The translations under genes and the position numbers were made by a program. Shown here in pieces: positions 46,857 through 57,030 of a stretch of 64,000 nucleotides of DNA. This DNA comes from Parelaphostrongylus tenuis (taxonomy: Eukaryota; Nematoda; Chromadorea; Rhabditida; Metastrongylidae), in assembly GCA_019055375.1 (NCBI GenBank), contig JAHQIW010000449.1, positions 1 through 64,000 on the forward strand, read 5' to 3'. The notes under the pieces are model-generated. The model was not told the DNA's origin, ran no database searches, and was given only the letters and a program-made list of their open reading frames with translations. Every line of letters starts with the position of its first letter. Within the stretch, counting starts at the first letter, position 1.

Positions 46857-46915
46857 TGTACAAGAGCCCTTACCAGACCACATGATTTGTTGGCTCAAAT
46901 AACAATGAAAGGATC

Positions 46916-47589
46916 TATTGAAATTTGAGTGTGGTCTTAATAAAGCACTCGAAGGAAAGGTATGAAATGGGCTGAGTTGAGATTTTACCGCATCCACCCC
47001 ATACTTCGGACGTAGCCCCATCTGATTAGGGCCTTTTCCTATCAATGGATCACTTTTTGGAAGGTCATCGATTTGCATCTTTCGATGAAATTGAAGAAGC
47101 ATGTCAAGAGTTCATTGATTCAAAGCCGAAGGAGTGGTGCTTCGATCAGATCCTAAACCTGGCGGACTGATGGAAAAAAGTGGTGGATAATGATGGCCTG
47201 TATTCTGAAAAATAGTTGTTGTTGTTTGTTGTTTATATGCATAAATTTTGAATGTTTTATCAAACGATGGAAACTTTCTTTCCAACCTAGTAATAACAAT
47301 TTTTAGTGACAACACGGATAAATGTTGATATCATCGATGAAGTTACTACTCGCTTACTTTTACTTGTTGTTATTAGTGATAATAGTAGTCTAGCACTAAC
47401 ATAACCAGCATTAGCACCAAGTTTCTAGCTATCTACTTGCGCTCAACCGTAGGATGGTGATAACACTTGTCTTAATCAGTTACAGATCTCCTTCTACGCT
47501 GATTAGCATTTTGCTCATATTAATTACGAACTAATCTCCAGAATGTTATGCGAGAACTATAATCGAATAACATGGAAGTCGCATTCAAA
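46916..47589. other. No gene recognised
   Basis: Short antisense ORFs (46770-47102, 47112-47315 minus) overlap repeat DNA and lack motifs. Confidence 0.35.
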
Positions 47590-47690
47590 CCTCGTGCAGG
47601 AGCTTAACATGAGTCTCACTCTTTCCAAGAGCGCTTACCAACCAAAGCGCTGCCGGCGCTCCTGCACTGTTATCACTCTTTTCAAAATAC
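47590..47690 (-). repeat. tRNA-derived SINE-like copy
   Basis: Minus strand: CAGCGCTTTGGTTGGTAAGC (A-box), CTTGGAAAGAGTGAGACTCA, then TGTTAAGCTCC at the B-box position. Outer GTGCAGGAGC and GCTCCTGCAC are complementary, as an acceptor-like stem. Confidence 0.45.
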
Positions 47691-48114
47691 AGTATGGACA
47701 TTCTGTTTACAACTACCGTTAAAGGATTGAATCTGGTAAGCGCATATCGTTATTAAACCTCGTTATTAGGTTGATCGAAAAATATCCGGACTTCTTCTCT
47801 TTTGTTGATTATTTTTAATGGATTCAAGTTTTTGTTTTCACTGTCGCTTGAAGTTCTTGTGGTTATTTTAATATGTAACTCTTATACACTTCTGTTTGAA
47901 GACGGAGTTGTCCCGAGACCAAAAACGATTGTTGATACTACATGAGTATCGTTAACGACGGGGACGTCTCAGTTGCGTTCAAAACTCCGTCGTTCAATCT
48001 ATTGTAGGCCGCCGGCTCTTTCCTTATGGGTGAAACCTCCACTTCAGCCTTCAATTCATTAAGATGATTAAAAAACTGCAGTTCTGTCAGCTGTTCCGTC
48101 TTCCTCCACCCCGT
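47691..48114. other. No supported gene
   Basis: A mariner-like terminal motif TATTAGGTTGATCGAAAAAT starts at about 47764, but no transposase follows. The 77-codon minus ORF 47938-48171 has no recognised domain. Confidence 0.3.
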
Positions 48115-48195
48115 TAATTCGGTGTAAGAGTGGAAGTGGAAGTACTGCTGGTGCCTGCTCGCGTCACTCAACTTTCAAAGGAACGACAGGTGATG
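48115..48195 (+). mobile_element. RTE 3' tail fragment
   Basis: Plus strand: a decayed WRPL region (GGTGCCTGCTCGCGTCACTC), then AACGACAGGTGATGCG, the element's end. Only about 80 bases remain. Confidence 0.6.
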
Positions 48196-48523
48196 CGTAA
48201 TATTTACAACCTGATCTCATCTTTCCTTTCAGCAATCTTAGAAAGTATCCTCATCAAATTACTTTCACTCTTCTCCAGACCCCAATTACTAAACCTTGTC
48301 GAGGACTCAAAGCGTTACAGCCTAGATCCAATTTTGAGCGCAGAGATATTAATTCTTCCATAGTCATGCCTTCCTTTTTCCAACTGTTAATCTTTTATGA
48401 TCACTTCATGTACTAATTCTTTTAAAACGTAACTTGTGACCATGGGCTCTGCTTTGATAGTTTATAAATTGCCTGATAATCTTTATCGAGGGATGCATTT
48501 GGTCTGCTATGGGACTCATACAC

Positions 48524-48564
48524 TGCAATACACGTGTTTTGTCCTTTCAGCTTCGTCAGTTGCA
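48524..48564 (-). ncRNA. Hammerhead, partly decayed
   Basis: Minus strand: TGCAA, CTGACGA, AGCT-GAAA-GGAC, AAA, ACACGTGT, A, TTGCA. Stem I (5 pairs) and the CTGANGA box are intact, and stem III is the same palindrome as at 46.6 kb. Stem II keeps only two pairs and the GAAA box has become AAAA. Confidence 0.55.
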
Positions 48565-48829
48565 CGCTGCCTTTCGTTCAGTCACCTAATCAGGATTCTT
48601 GGTTTAACATAATAGACCACATTCATGGCTCAAGGAAAATTATCAGGCATATTGAAATTTCAGCATCGTTTGAGGAAACACTCAAAACGATAGATATGAT
48701 AATTCACGACTACCATTCGAGCAATCGAGTGTACAACGTTGCCCGCTTGATGATTTCATTACTCAACTGCGCGCGTAAAGCGTTCGTCGTAGGCTTTTTT
48801 ATGTAAAGCGTAAAACACCAAGGAACACG

Positions 48830-48861
48830 AAGCTGCAAAAGCGAAACACGTGTATTGCGCT
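48830..48861 (+). ncRNA. Hammerhead, decayed
   Basis: CACGA replaces CTGACGA (two bases lost), then A, GCT-GCAAA-AGC, GAA, ACACGTGT, A, TTGCGC. Stem II, the GAAA box and stem III are intact; the damage differs from the sister copy. Confidence 0.5.
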
Positions 48862-48925
48862 TTAGAAGTGCCCATGAGAGACCACATGAGTGGCTCAAGA
48901 ATATTTATCAGGCAAATGGAAATAT

Positions 48926-51900
48926 AAACGTGGTCTCATGAGACACTTGAAACGAAAGTGTTTATGAATCATGTAATGTAAAATTAGAAGTCGAGCATAT
49001 TTCCGCTGGTATTCGAATATCACTTAATTGTAGTTATGAAGATGTAACTACTCATTTCACTGTCGTAGTATATCACATGATACATCAAACGGCTCCGAGA
49101 TTAATTCTTAAGCCTATGAGATTCTCTGCGTTTTTGCATAGGTAGGGTCCTAAGTTATTGAATTGATGATGTTAAGGCAAATGCTACTGGCAAGACTTCA
49201 TTACATGACGTAACTGACGTTAAATAACTGACGTCCAATATTATAGCAAACCTCCTAGGGGAGCTTTGCTATCTTGCCCGGAAATACATAGTAATTTAGG
49301 CAATGCGGATGGTCTATGACCTTGGAGAACAAGTGGCAATGCAGAGTTTCGAGGGCCTTAGAGTGGAACGGTCCAGTGTTAACCCTTTCGGGACCAAAAC
49401 AAAGCCCGTTCGATAATGTTTCAATAGTTATCTCATAGCTTGAAAAAAAATCAGCTCTAAGTATTAACTTCATTTTTAGCAAACGCTTTTATTGCGCTGT
49501 AGTAAAGATGAACAGAAATTTCCTCCTCGCTTTTTCTTTTCGGGACTTAAATGTGCCAACAGTGTAACACTAATTTTTCGTGGTTTCGTCGATGAGCGTA
49601 GGTTATTACTGGGATTTTAAGTAACCAAATTTTTCGGCAAATTTGTAATCAGACACTGAGTCTGTTTTCCGAAAAGGCCTTTTCGGCGCGTCGTAGCGAC
49701 GAAGAGAATATTCAGATTTGCCTGCGAAGTGTTGTAATGTGTTTTGCACCTGTGTTTACTTGAATTTCGTCAGCAATATTTTTTACCACAGTTCCAATAG
49801 TTCTTAGATATTTAAAAGTGTTAGGTCTAGTACTATACTTGTTTTATATTAAGATCTTTTTGATTCGATGTAGCAAAGCGAAAAGAAGATACGTTTTACG
49901 TCCGATGTTTATGCAAGACTGGCATCTGTGCATGGTGTTCATATATATCTAGCCATAATTAGGCAGCCATTTGATACGAAAATCAGAAAATTTTTCGATT
50001 CTACTTCCAAAAAGATTCTTCCAAGAATATTGCAGATAATTCTTCACAGAGCGCTAAAGAGCAAAAAAACATCATCTTATACGCTCAAATTACTTTACCG
50101 TTGCTTTGTAATTCAAGGCGTATTTATTTGCTATGCAGAAGGAAAATAAAAGCCAATACCATTGAACGATCAAGCAAAATCTTTTCTATAATTATTTTGA
50201 ATTTGACAATTTTTCCGGAACGGAACAAAATTTTTTAAATAAATAACGAAAATCGTTCTGCTTGGGGCGCTAATTGAAATCGCTGCAAGGAGGAGCTATC
50301 AGAAGGAGCGCAATTTAACTTATTCATTCAGAGATTTTCCATATATCACGAGCAAAAAAATATTCAGATTTATTTCTATGTTTAAATACAATAGGATTGC
50401 CTCTACATGCTCATACGCTTTTAATACAGATATATCTCCTATGTGAAAACTCTGAAGGTGAAACGTAATTTTTCTTTTGCTCGTAGGGCAGCTTTAGAAA
50501 ACCTTCAGAAATAAGTGTCTCAAGATTGCTATGACTTATGTATCATCTAGGCCCTATACTTTGAATGGAGAGCCATCCAGATATTGAGAGAAAAGCTGTA
50601 CAAAGTCGAGCAGAATGAACAAGGAATGACGAGTGCGAAACATGATGTTATTTTTGCCGTTACATCACGCTAGAAAAACTTTTTTTGAAAGCCAAGTAAA
50701 GTGTTTTTGATTGTCAGGATTTGAGTTGTCGTAAGACTCCCAAAGCTGTAGGAAAAAGTGTTCTCCAGCGAGCAAGACTCGATCCACAAAGGGTCTCTTG
50801 TGCATTCTTACCGGTGACCTAGCATCGTATACTAGCAACATCATTTTTGACAAACTATTCACTATTTTCCAATTTTCAGTCAAAATTTATTTCAAGTATT
50901 GTGTATAATAAAATATCTTGAAAATGATAGATTTATATGGTTATATCATTCTGCTGTAATTTATTGTATTGTTGAGACTTTCTTTTCACACTTCAAAATC
51001 TTTTATTCAATCACATTCCATTTATGGATGTGGGCACTGCGATGATGACATTCAGTGGCACCAAGAAGTAATCCGACAATACTGCGAGCTCTCCATACTC
51101 GTTTTGGAGTTCCAAAGATAGATAGAATCTTGTCTGAAAATCAACGTACTCTCTAAAATAATCAAAAGAAGTTTGACTGTGATGAAGATGTGGGGACGCG
51201 CTAACACGGCAAACTATGTTAATTTTCCATGTCCTCACTGCGTATCACGCTTCATAGAATTATCTACCATATCCCGTCATTCGTATCAATAGAGAGCGGA
51301 GTAGCTCATAGTAAGGCTAGCATGTTCATTCATAGATATACTTTTGATATGGTCTAAGTTAACACTGAGATATCATTGGAATAGTTGAATGTCCTGAATT
51401 GGAAGTAGCGACCCATAATGGCATTTACGGAGCTGTTTGATGATCCTAAGCATATTTGGGAAGAAACGAACGAACTGGCAGGCTCACGATTTCAGCACAT
51501 TTCCATTGTTTGAGAAACTTGATTTTTTTGTTCAAGAATATTATACTTCTGCACCATCCGGCTATGACACGAAATTTCCTTGCCATTTCGACGTATTATG
51601 CCTTATGACTCTGCTGTCTTGTTAAATGCGCATGTTTGTCTAGTTCTTTGCGAGAAGTGTTTAGTTTTGCACATTTTGACTTTTATTTGCTTTTTCCCCA
51701 ACAAACCTGTAACCAGATTTAAGTCATTTTTATTGTTTAGGCTGCAATCCGCTCAAAATCCTGAAATTTGGCTGCACTTTCTAACAGATACAAGTAAACA
51801 TCACTTTGAATGATGTATTTGGAGGATCCAGCCTAGCCAAATTGATCGGATCTACGTTGAACATAAAACTGTCCATTAAACTAACGATCAATGAAGTGAT

Positions 51901-52349
51901 TGGGTGGTTTCCCAACTCTTTGGGCTTTATACACTATTTAGAGATATATTGCTGAGTTTAATGTACAGTTTTCTGTTCAACGTAGATCCTTCAATTTTCC
52001 AAAACACAGACCTAAATAACCTAGAAAAGCAACCAATCGTCAATTCTGTTATTCTGGAAATTTTCGATTCTATTCCTTCCTTTTCTTTCTTTAAAATTTT
52101 GGCATCCAGTAAATCTGTGGAAACGGCTTGGCAGAACTCAACAGATGATAGCAATGAAGTAGAAAACCATAAAACTTCCGATCCAAAAAAAATTTCAAAA
52201 ACGTGCTAATTTCGTACTTGACGCATCAGTTCATTCCCTCGGTGGCAACAGAATAGCGGAAATGTGGGCTCGTGTAAAGCGACATCGAGATAATGTGCAT
52301 AATAAATAATGGGTGGAAAAAAAGTGGAAAAAATGGAAAAGAAATGGAA
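48926..52349. other. Gene-poor stretch
   Basis: More than 3 kb without a supported exon. A unit-like motif of the 150-base repeat (TTTATTGCGCTGTAGTAAAG) is at 49488. The 101-codon plus ORF 51904-52209 and its antisense 51927-52154 have no domain. The DNA 51843-51990 contains inverted copies of ACGTTGAACATAAAACTGT (51853) and ACAGTTTTCTGTTCAACGTA (51965), a short hairpin of unknown meaning. Confidence 0.4.
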
Positions 52350-52385
52350 AAGGTGCCTGTATACCACTGAACCTATCAGCTAAAA
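52350..52385 (+). repeat. 3' half of the 28.0-kb hammerhead repeat
   Basis: GGTGCCTGTATACCACTGAA, then CCTATCAGCT, aligns with 28005-28040. The ribozyme core is replaced by GGAAAA-rich repeats. Confidence 0.5.
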
Positions 52386-53288
52386 CAAAACAGCTAACCA
52401 GTTTCGCTATTCTGTCGAACAATGCGTTAGAATCGAAAGCAGTTCAACCAATAGATATAAGATCGTTGGGAACGAACCAGGCGATAACAGCCGCTTAGAT
52501 GTAGCATCGGAAAAAAATTTGCTGAGGTCTGATGAGCACTGTTTTCCATGTAAAAAAAATGAGGCATGTCTGAAAATAAGTTGGGAGACTACTTTGATGG
52601 CAATGTTCCCATCAAAGAAAGTGACTTCAGGGCACCTAGCCTTTAATATAGCTCAATACAACTGAGTAATTCATCGCACCCGCGCCAATCCTTCGAATGG
52701 AACCTAATGCTAGTCTGAATTTTGAAGTCACTCATCACCCAATAAATAAGCGTGAGGTTTTCTATTTGACTTTACATGCATCAGAATCTATAGGCCTTCC
52801 TCGCCATGTTTTCCTAACGTTTTTAGAGTTCTCTGAAGAAAGTGCTCGAAATCTTTTCCCATCGGCATCGAATAACGAGGTTCAAACTCCATACTAATAA
52901 TAGTAGCCTAAAGCTGAGAATCGATATTCTAATAAAACCTGTAATATCAATATCCAACTTCGAAATATAAAAGGAAAGGAGCAAGCCTGTTTTTCAGAGG
53001 TGTCACAGTAAGTTAAGTTAGCAAGGAGACGCTTTTGGATCACGAAAATGATTTTTGCTACCTAAAAATGGGTAATAATAACATTAAAAGATTTCCTGGA
53101 GAATGATCGAGTCATAAAGAGTTTACTTGATTGATGTACATCTGAATATTTGCTCAAATTGATCGTCTGACTCCGTACTATCGGTGACACCGAAGCACGC
53201 TTTCAAGGGCAGAATTTTATAAGCGAACTGGAAGAAAAATCTTCTCGACTTTCACTATTACACCAAAAGTCAAAATTATAACTGCTAA
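52386..53288. other. No gene recognised
   Basis: Short ORFs only (52697-52897 plus), without motifs. Confidence 0.4.
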
Positions 53289-53339
53289 CGTTAATTCCAA
53301 AAAAAGAATGCTTTAAATCTAAACGAGGTTGGTACGCTA

Positions 53340-53388
53340 GGATCATACACCGGTGTTTCGGAGGTTTCGGCCTCATCGTCAGTGACCC
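53340..53388 (-). ncRNA. Hammerhead ribozyme, nearly complete
   Basis: Minus strand: GGGTCA, CTGACGA, TGAGG-CCGAAA-CCTCC, GAA, ACACCGGTGT, A, TGATCC. Stem I has 6 pairs (one G-U). Stem II has 4 pairs plus a T-C mismatch at the core-proximal position. Stem III is a 10-base palindrome. Cleavage would follow GTA. Confidence 0.8.
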
Positions 53389-53640
53389 CCGCCCCACATT
53401 AAGCCCTGCACTGTAGCAAGGAGGGAGGTGTATGTGGTGATGCACAGTGTACAAAGACACTTGGACTTATTTTGGATGTTTTTTGCGAGGTTTGAAAAAC
53501 AGTCGATCTGATAGATCAATTTTGATCTAACAGCCAAAATCCATCGACTAAGAGGTGGTGACGGACCAGTGTCTTTGTACACTGTGCCATCACCACATAC
53601 GCCTCCCCCTTGCTACAGTGCAGGGCTTAATGTGGGGCGG

Positions 53641-53689
53641 GGGTCACTGACGAGGAGGCCGAAACCTCCGAAACACCGGTGTATGACCC
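53641..53689 (+). ncRNA. Hammerhead ribozyme, complete and fully paired
   Basis: GGGTCA (53641-53646), CTGACGA (647-653), GGAGG-CCGAAA-CCTCC (654-669), GAA, ACACCGGTGT (673-682), A, TGACCC (684-689). Stem I has 6 Watson-Crick pairs, stem II 5 pairs, stem III a 10-base palindrome (3 pairs with a 4-base loop, or 10 pairs between two molecules). Core boxes CTGANGA and GAAA are canonical and the cleavage triplet is GTA. This is the best ribozyme in the window and should be active in RNA of this strand. Confidence 0.9.
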
Positions 53690-53835
53690 TGGCGTACCAA
53701 CCTCGTTTAGGCTTTGAGCATTCTTTTTTTTGGAATTATTTTGAATGTTTTTTGCGAGGTTTTAAAACAGTCGATTTGATGCTAACGTTGATATTGGTAT
53801 TTTTATTGCTACTGTTATTATTTCTTCTCCAATAT

Positions 53836-54115
53836 ATCGAAAATACGGTGGGCCGGACACGTGAAATGCTTCAACGACAAGCGATGGACGTGAGTCGTTA
53901 CCGACTAAAATATCAAGTGATCTACAGAAAGACCACCGACGCGCTGGTCCGATTTCTTCACGAAAGCTATAAAGAAAAATATGGTGCTCAGTGAATTCCC
54001 AAAGCGAGGAGGACTCACTGGACTACTCTTGCACGCGATAGGGAAAAATGGAAGTGTTCTTACTATCCGCTCGAGTCACTCGATGATTAACGGGACGACA
54101 GGTGATACAGGTGAT
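53836..54115 (+). mobile_element. RTE 3' end fragment
   Basis: Frames give KIRWAGHVKCFNDKRWT, then GRPP-RW-like residues, then the end of the protein and GGGACGACAGGTGATACAGG. Frame changes are needed. It is followed directly by a TTA-rich microsatellite, as is usual for RTE 3' ends, and lies next to the palindromic hammerhead element. Confidence 0.75.
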
Positions 54116-54116
54116 T

Positions 54117-54163
54117 GTTATTATTGTTATCATCGTTACCGTTATTATTATTATTACTGTCCT
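54117..54163. repeat. TTA-type microsatellite at RTE 3' end
   Basis: Repeated TTATTA/GTTATC triplets directly after the ACAGGTGAT tail. Confidence 0.75.
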
Positions 54164-54170
54164 TGGAGAT

Positions 54171-54270
54171 TGTGGCCGAAGTAGCTAGTGATGCTCGACA
54201 CAGCTCGACGAGAGACTGAACCCCCCACCGCCCGTGATATTCTTTCGCAGTCATGAAGGAACGCCCTACA
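54171..54270 (+). repeat. tRNA-Ser/Leu-like SINE copy
   Basis: GTGGCCGAAGTAGCTAGTGA, TGCTCGACACAGCTCG, then CCCCCCACCGCCCGTG and GGAACGCCC, the same block order as 13216-13330 and 45013-45115. Confidence 0.5.
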
Positions 54271-54837
54271 AAACTTCTGAGCCTGTCGAGATTTCGCGGA
54301 TACGCGTTCAATTAGTATCCTACCCCGTTTGTGAAGTCGACCAAAAATGAATTAAACGCTTAAGGCACTGGGATTCGCATAATGAAAAAAACTATGATAC
54401 GGCTCAGATAAAGTGACGAAAATCATTATGGCCATTTCCGCAGTCTATCAGCCCACACGGTAATACCTTGGTTAGCCTAGAAGCATTAGAATTCGAGATC
54501 ATTACCGCTATTATTAGCGCTATTAGTACTGTTGCTTTTTATTCTCACTTTCTTTTATTACTACAATAAGAACAGCAAGATAGTGGGTATGTACTGTAGT
54601 CGGTCCTATTCATGGCTATTTCTTCATCGCTCCAAGTAGCGAACGAAAAATTGCTTAACGACCGTACAGTATGAGTCGTGCAGGATCCACGTGTACATCT
54701 CAATTGGTCCTCCATATAGACCAAAACTTAAGAACAGATGGATGTAGAAAATGATAGCAAAATGGAAAAAAAGGAAAGAAAAAGACTTAAAAAGAGTAGC
54801 AGCAATAAATGATTAGGAAAATGTAGCACGGCGAAGG
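54271..54837. other. No gene recognised
   Basis: Nothing supported. Confidence 0.4.
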
Positions 54838-54925
54838 GTCTCCACGGTTGTAGCGGTAGCACGCGCCTCACTATAGTGAAACGCGGATTCAACTATCGCT
54901 GAGGCCAAAAAAGTTTTCCACAGCA
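54838..54925 (+). repeat. tRNA-derived SINE-like copy
   Basis: GGTTGTAGCGGTAGCACGCG (A-box region), then ACGCGGATTCAACTATC (B-box region) and GCTGAGGCC. Confidence 0.5.
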
Positions 54926-56254
54926 CTCAGCATCTTCGGGCAAAAACGCGATATTACTGCTAAAAGCTTTTCCGCTAATAAAATTCACGGCACTTGTTCA
55001 TTACAAGTCGACAAACAAAAAATCGGTCTTGTTCGCCAGACAGGAACGTTCGGACGGGATGTTGGTAATCATTCACAAGCTTAAATAGTTTTTTCTGATA
55101 AGGACAGAACAAATGAAAATTCGGACTCACTCGCTGGAGAAAGAGTTTGCATAGGAGTGTTGATAACCATTTGAAAGCAGAGACTTGAGGCTACAGGCCC
55201 ACGTCGCCGGTTTTTCAAAAACAACCCTTTGTAACGTCTTGGCATCAAAAATAAAACCTTGTTACATGAAACCACGTGTCCTTTTCAATCATATCTCGCT
55301 TGTTTTTCGCTCAAAGAAAAGCTCCCTCTTCAGAGTACTAGTACTTAAACTATAGGACAAACTCAAGAAGCTCAAAAATATGTTTTGCTTTTCAAAAGCT
55401 CTTTCTGATCTTTTCCTCTCCTCTGGTCTTTGATTTGTGCTTTGAACATTGCCAGACATGGCTCTTTATTCAGACTGTTAGTAAGCATCTGAGAGGGTAA
55501 TGTTGTTGGTTCTAGCGATGTACTTTTTTCTAAAAATGCGGCTCAACAGGGACAATTAGATCGAGTTCTACATTCTTGGTAACGTTGCTTACAGGCTATT
55601 CGACAAAGCGAAGGTCGTGGCAGGGGACGTGGCAGGTGCAGGGCGAGGCGGGAAGACCGATGCTTTGTATTAAGGAGAATGTAGTCTCAATGGATATTTC
55701 TGGGGGAATTGCAGCAGTCAGTTGTGTCATAATCTTGAAATTATTACAAGGTGTTGATTGGTCCGTTTCAGACACTGAATAAATTCTGTATCACACAACC
55801 GATAGCTCACATTGACTTTTCGCAAATCTAAGTAATATATCCGCCGTGGTTCATCCACAATGTAGGAGCCCCTACTAGCGAACCAAGCTAAAGAATTGAA
55901 GCGTTCCAGAAAAGTGTTGCTAGGATGTTTTCCTAATCAGTGCCTCCATTTTCGACCTTTTTTTGGATTCAACTCAATGCCGACATTTTCGGAGAGGGAA
56001 GACGAAAAGTCTTATTCAACACAATGTTATGACTTTTCATTTTCTCATATCCTCAGCCAGATTTCTTTTGTCACTTGCTTGTAATGAAGATATGGGAGCG
56101 CCATAGCATGGCAACAGTGTTATTCCGAATCCTGACTATGCATCAGAGATTCTTGAGAACCTAACCACATACTGCTTCCATCGGCCATTATATACTGGAG
56201 TCACTCATAATATAAAATTCGCATTTTCTTCTTTGTAAGCGCGAGGTTGTTATA
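54926..56254. other. No gene recognised
   Basis: Bases 55205-55290 resemble one unit of the 150-base repeat. The ORF at 55576-55782 includes a GC-rich stretch coding Gly/Ala residues, without a recognised domain. Confidence 0.35.
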
Positions 56255-57030
56255 GCGTGATTTGTTTGGACAGCTGACGTTTCGGCTGTTTCTTCTCAAT
56301 CATACTCTGAAAAGATCAGATTTTCTGCAGACCAGTCAATCATACATCTCCATTACTCAAACGAAAATCACCATAACCATATTTCACTTGCACCAAGCCT
56401 AAAACAATTTCTTAATATACCGCTTTTTCATAAGACTTTCACCGAATTTCAAAGTGGAGACCTTCCGTGCAAGGATCACATGAAAGGCTAATGCATCTCT
56501 CTTATGAGAATAAGTCGTACAGACTGTGACATTTCACATCTGATAAGGAGGCTTTTCTTCCTGTGGCTCAAATTTGGACTGATAGAGTTCACCCAGATGC
56601 TTCCAAAATTTTACACGCTAAAGTCTAGTGTTTCTGTGCGAAGATGCTGACTTCCACATCAGAATGTTTCTCGCTGTGTATCTGGGTCTTGTGCGAACTG
56701 TTCAGGTATTTGGTTTAGCATTAGTCTTCCCGTCTAGGTGTTCTGCACGGCGATAAAGTGGTCTGCGAGTTTCGCTGATGCATTTATCTCCGCACACTTT
56801 GAAAGATATCAGGTAAACTATACCCGTACTCATGCAACTATCATTTTCACCGTAAGAACATAATATGCACTCATCTTTTGCAAAAAGACAATTGTAAAAG
56901 CGGTTGTGGACTAGCTGCCATTTCAGAGTATTCGGTGGTATCTAATTACTATTCCCAATTTTCACAGGCCTGCTCTTTTCATACAGCGTTTGATAGCCAA
57001 GCATGTTTCATCTGAAAAGAGTAACACGAT
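56255..57030 (-). mobile_element. Penelope-like element: linker and GIY-YIG domain in one open frame
   Basis: A minus-strand frame of about 80 codons (56950 down to about 56700) has no stop and reads IPPNTLKWQLVHNRFYN, a CILC-containing knuckle, CMSTGIVYLISFKVCGDK, then RRPLYRRAEHLDGKT. Upstream frames add LFSDETCLAIKRCMKRAGL. This is the region joining RT and GIY-YIG in Penelope-type proteins. The usual IGE reads ISE, so the nuclease centre is altered. After the stop, a further helix (SDVEVSIFAQKH) and a decayed C-terminus follow to about 56540, then the 3' region with a relic hammerhead. No ATG opens the frame. Confidence 0.82.
56271..56305 (-). ncRNA. Relic hammerhead of the Penelope-like type
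   Basis: The 3' half is intact on the minus strand (GCC, GAA, ACGT, C, AGCT); the first core box reads TTGAGAA and stem II is lost. Confidence 0.4.

Larger units (their letters stand above)
46554..46915. repeat. Palindromic element with two outward-facing hammerheads
   Basis: The left arm 46554-46661 and right arm 46810-46915 are inverted copies of about 106 bases around a spacer of about 150 bases. Outer ends are GATCCTTTCATTATTATTTG and its near-complement; arms share TGTGGTCTGGTAAGGGCTC. Each arm carries a complete hammerhead. The spacer has no ORF. Related, more decayed elements lie at 48469-48925, and the outer flank GACCACATGA...GGCTCAA is shared. Confidence 0.8.
48469..48925. repeat. 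Palindromic element with two decayed outward-facing hammerheads
   Basis: Inverted arms (about 48469-48565 and 48832-48925) around a 265-base spacer. The same design as 46554-46915, with shared outer sequence (GCCTGATAA / TTATCAGGC and GACCACATGAGTGGCTCAAG). A third partial copy of the outer sequence lies at 48605-48670. Confidence 0.65.
53289..53781. repeat. Palindromic element with two near-perfect outward-facing hammerheads
   Basis: Left arm 53289-53464 and right arm 53566-53737 are inverted copies of about 175 bases and high identity, around a 101-base spacer. Each arm has a hammerhead, followed outward by GTACCAACCTCGTTTA. A 45-base block of the spacer (53467-53512) is directly repeated just outside the right arm (53736-53780), both containing TGTTTTTTGCGAGGTTT. 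The direct repeat suggests that a larger unit was copied or rolled through before insertion. No ORF of its own. Confidence 0.85.

Noticed and set aside
36429..48171. Possible relation of the minus ORFs at 36429-36647 and 47938-48171 (both contain a V-SPIR motif)
   Set aside because: Only about ten residues agree; not enough to claim homology by eye.
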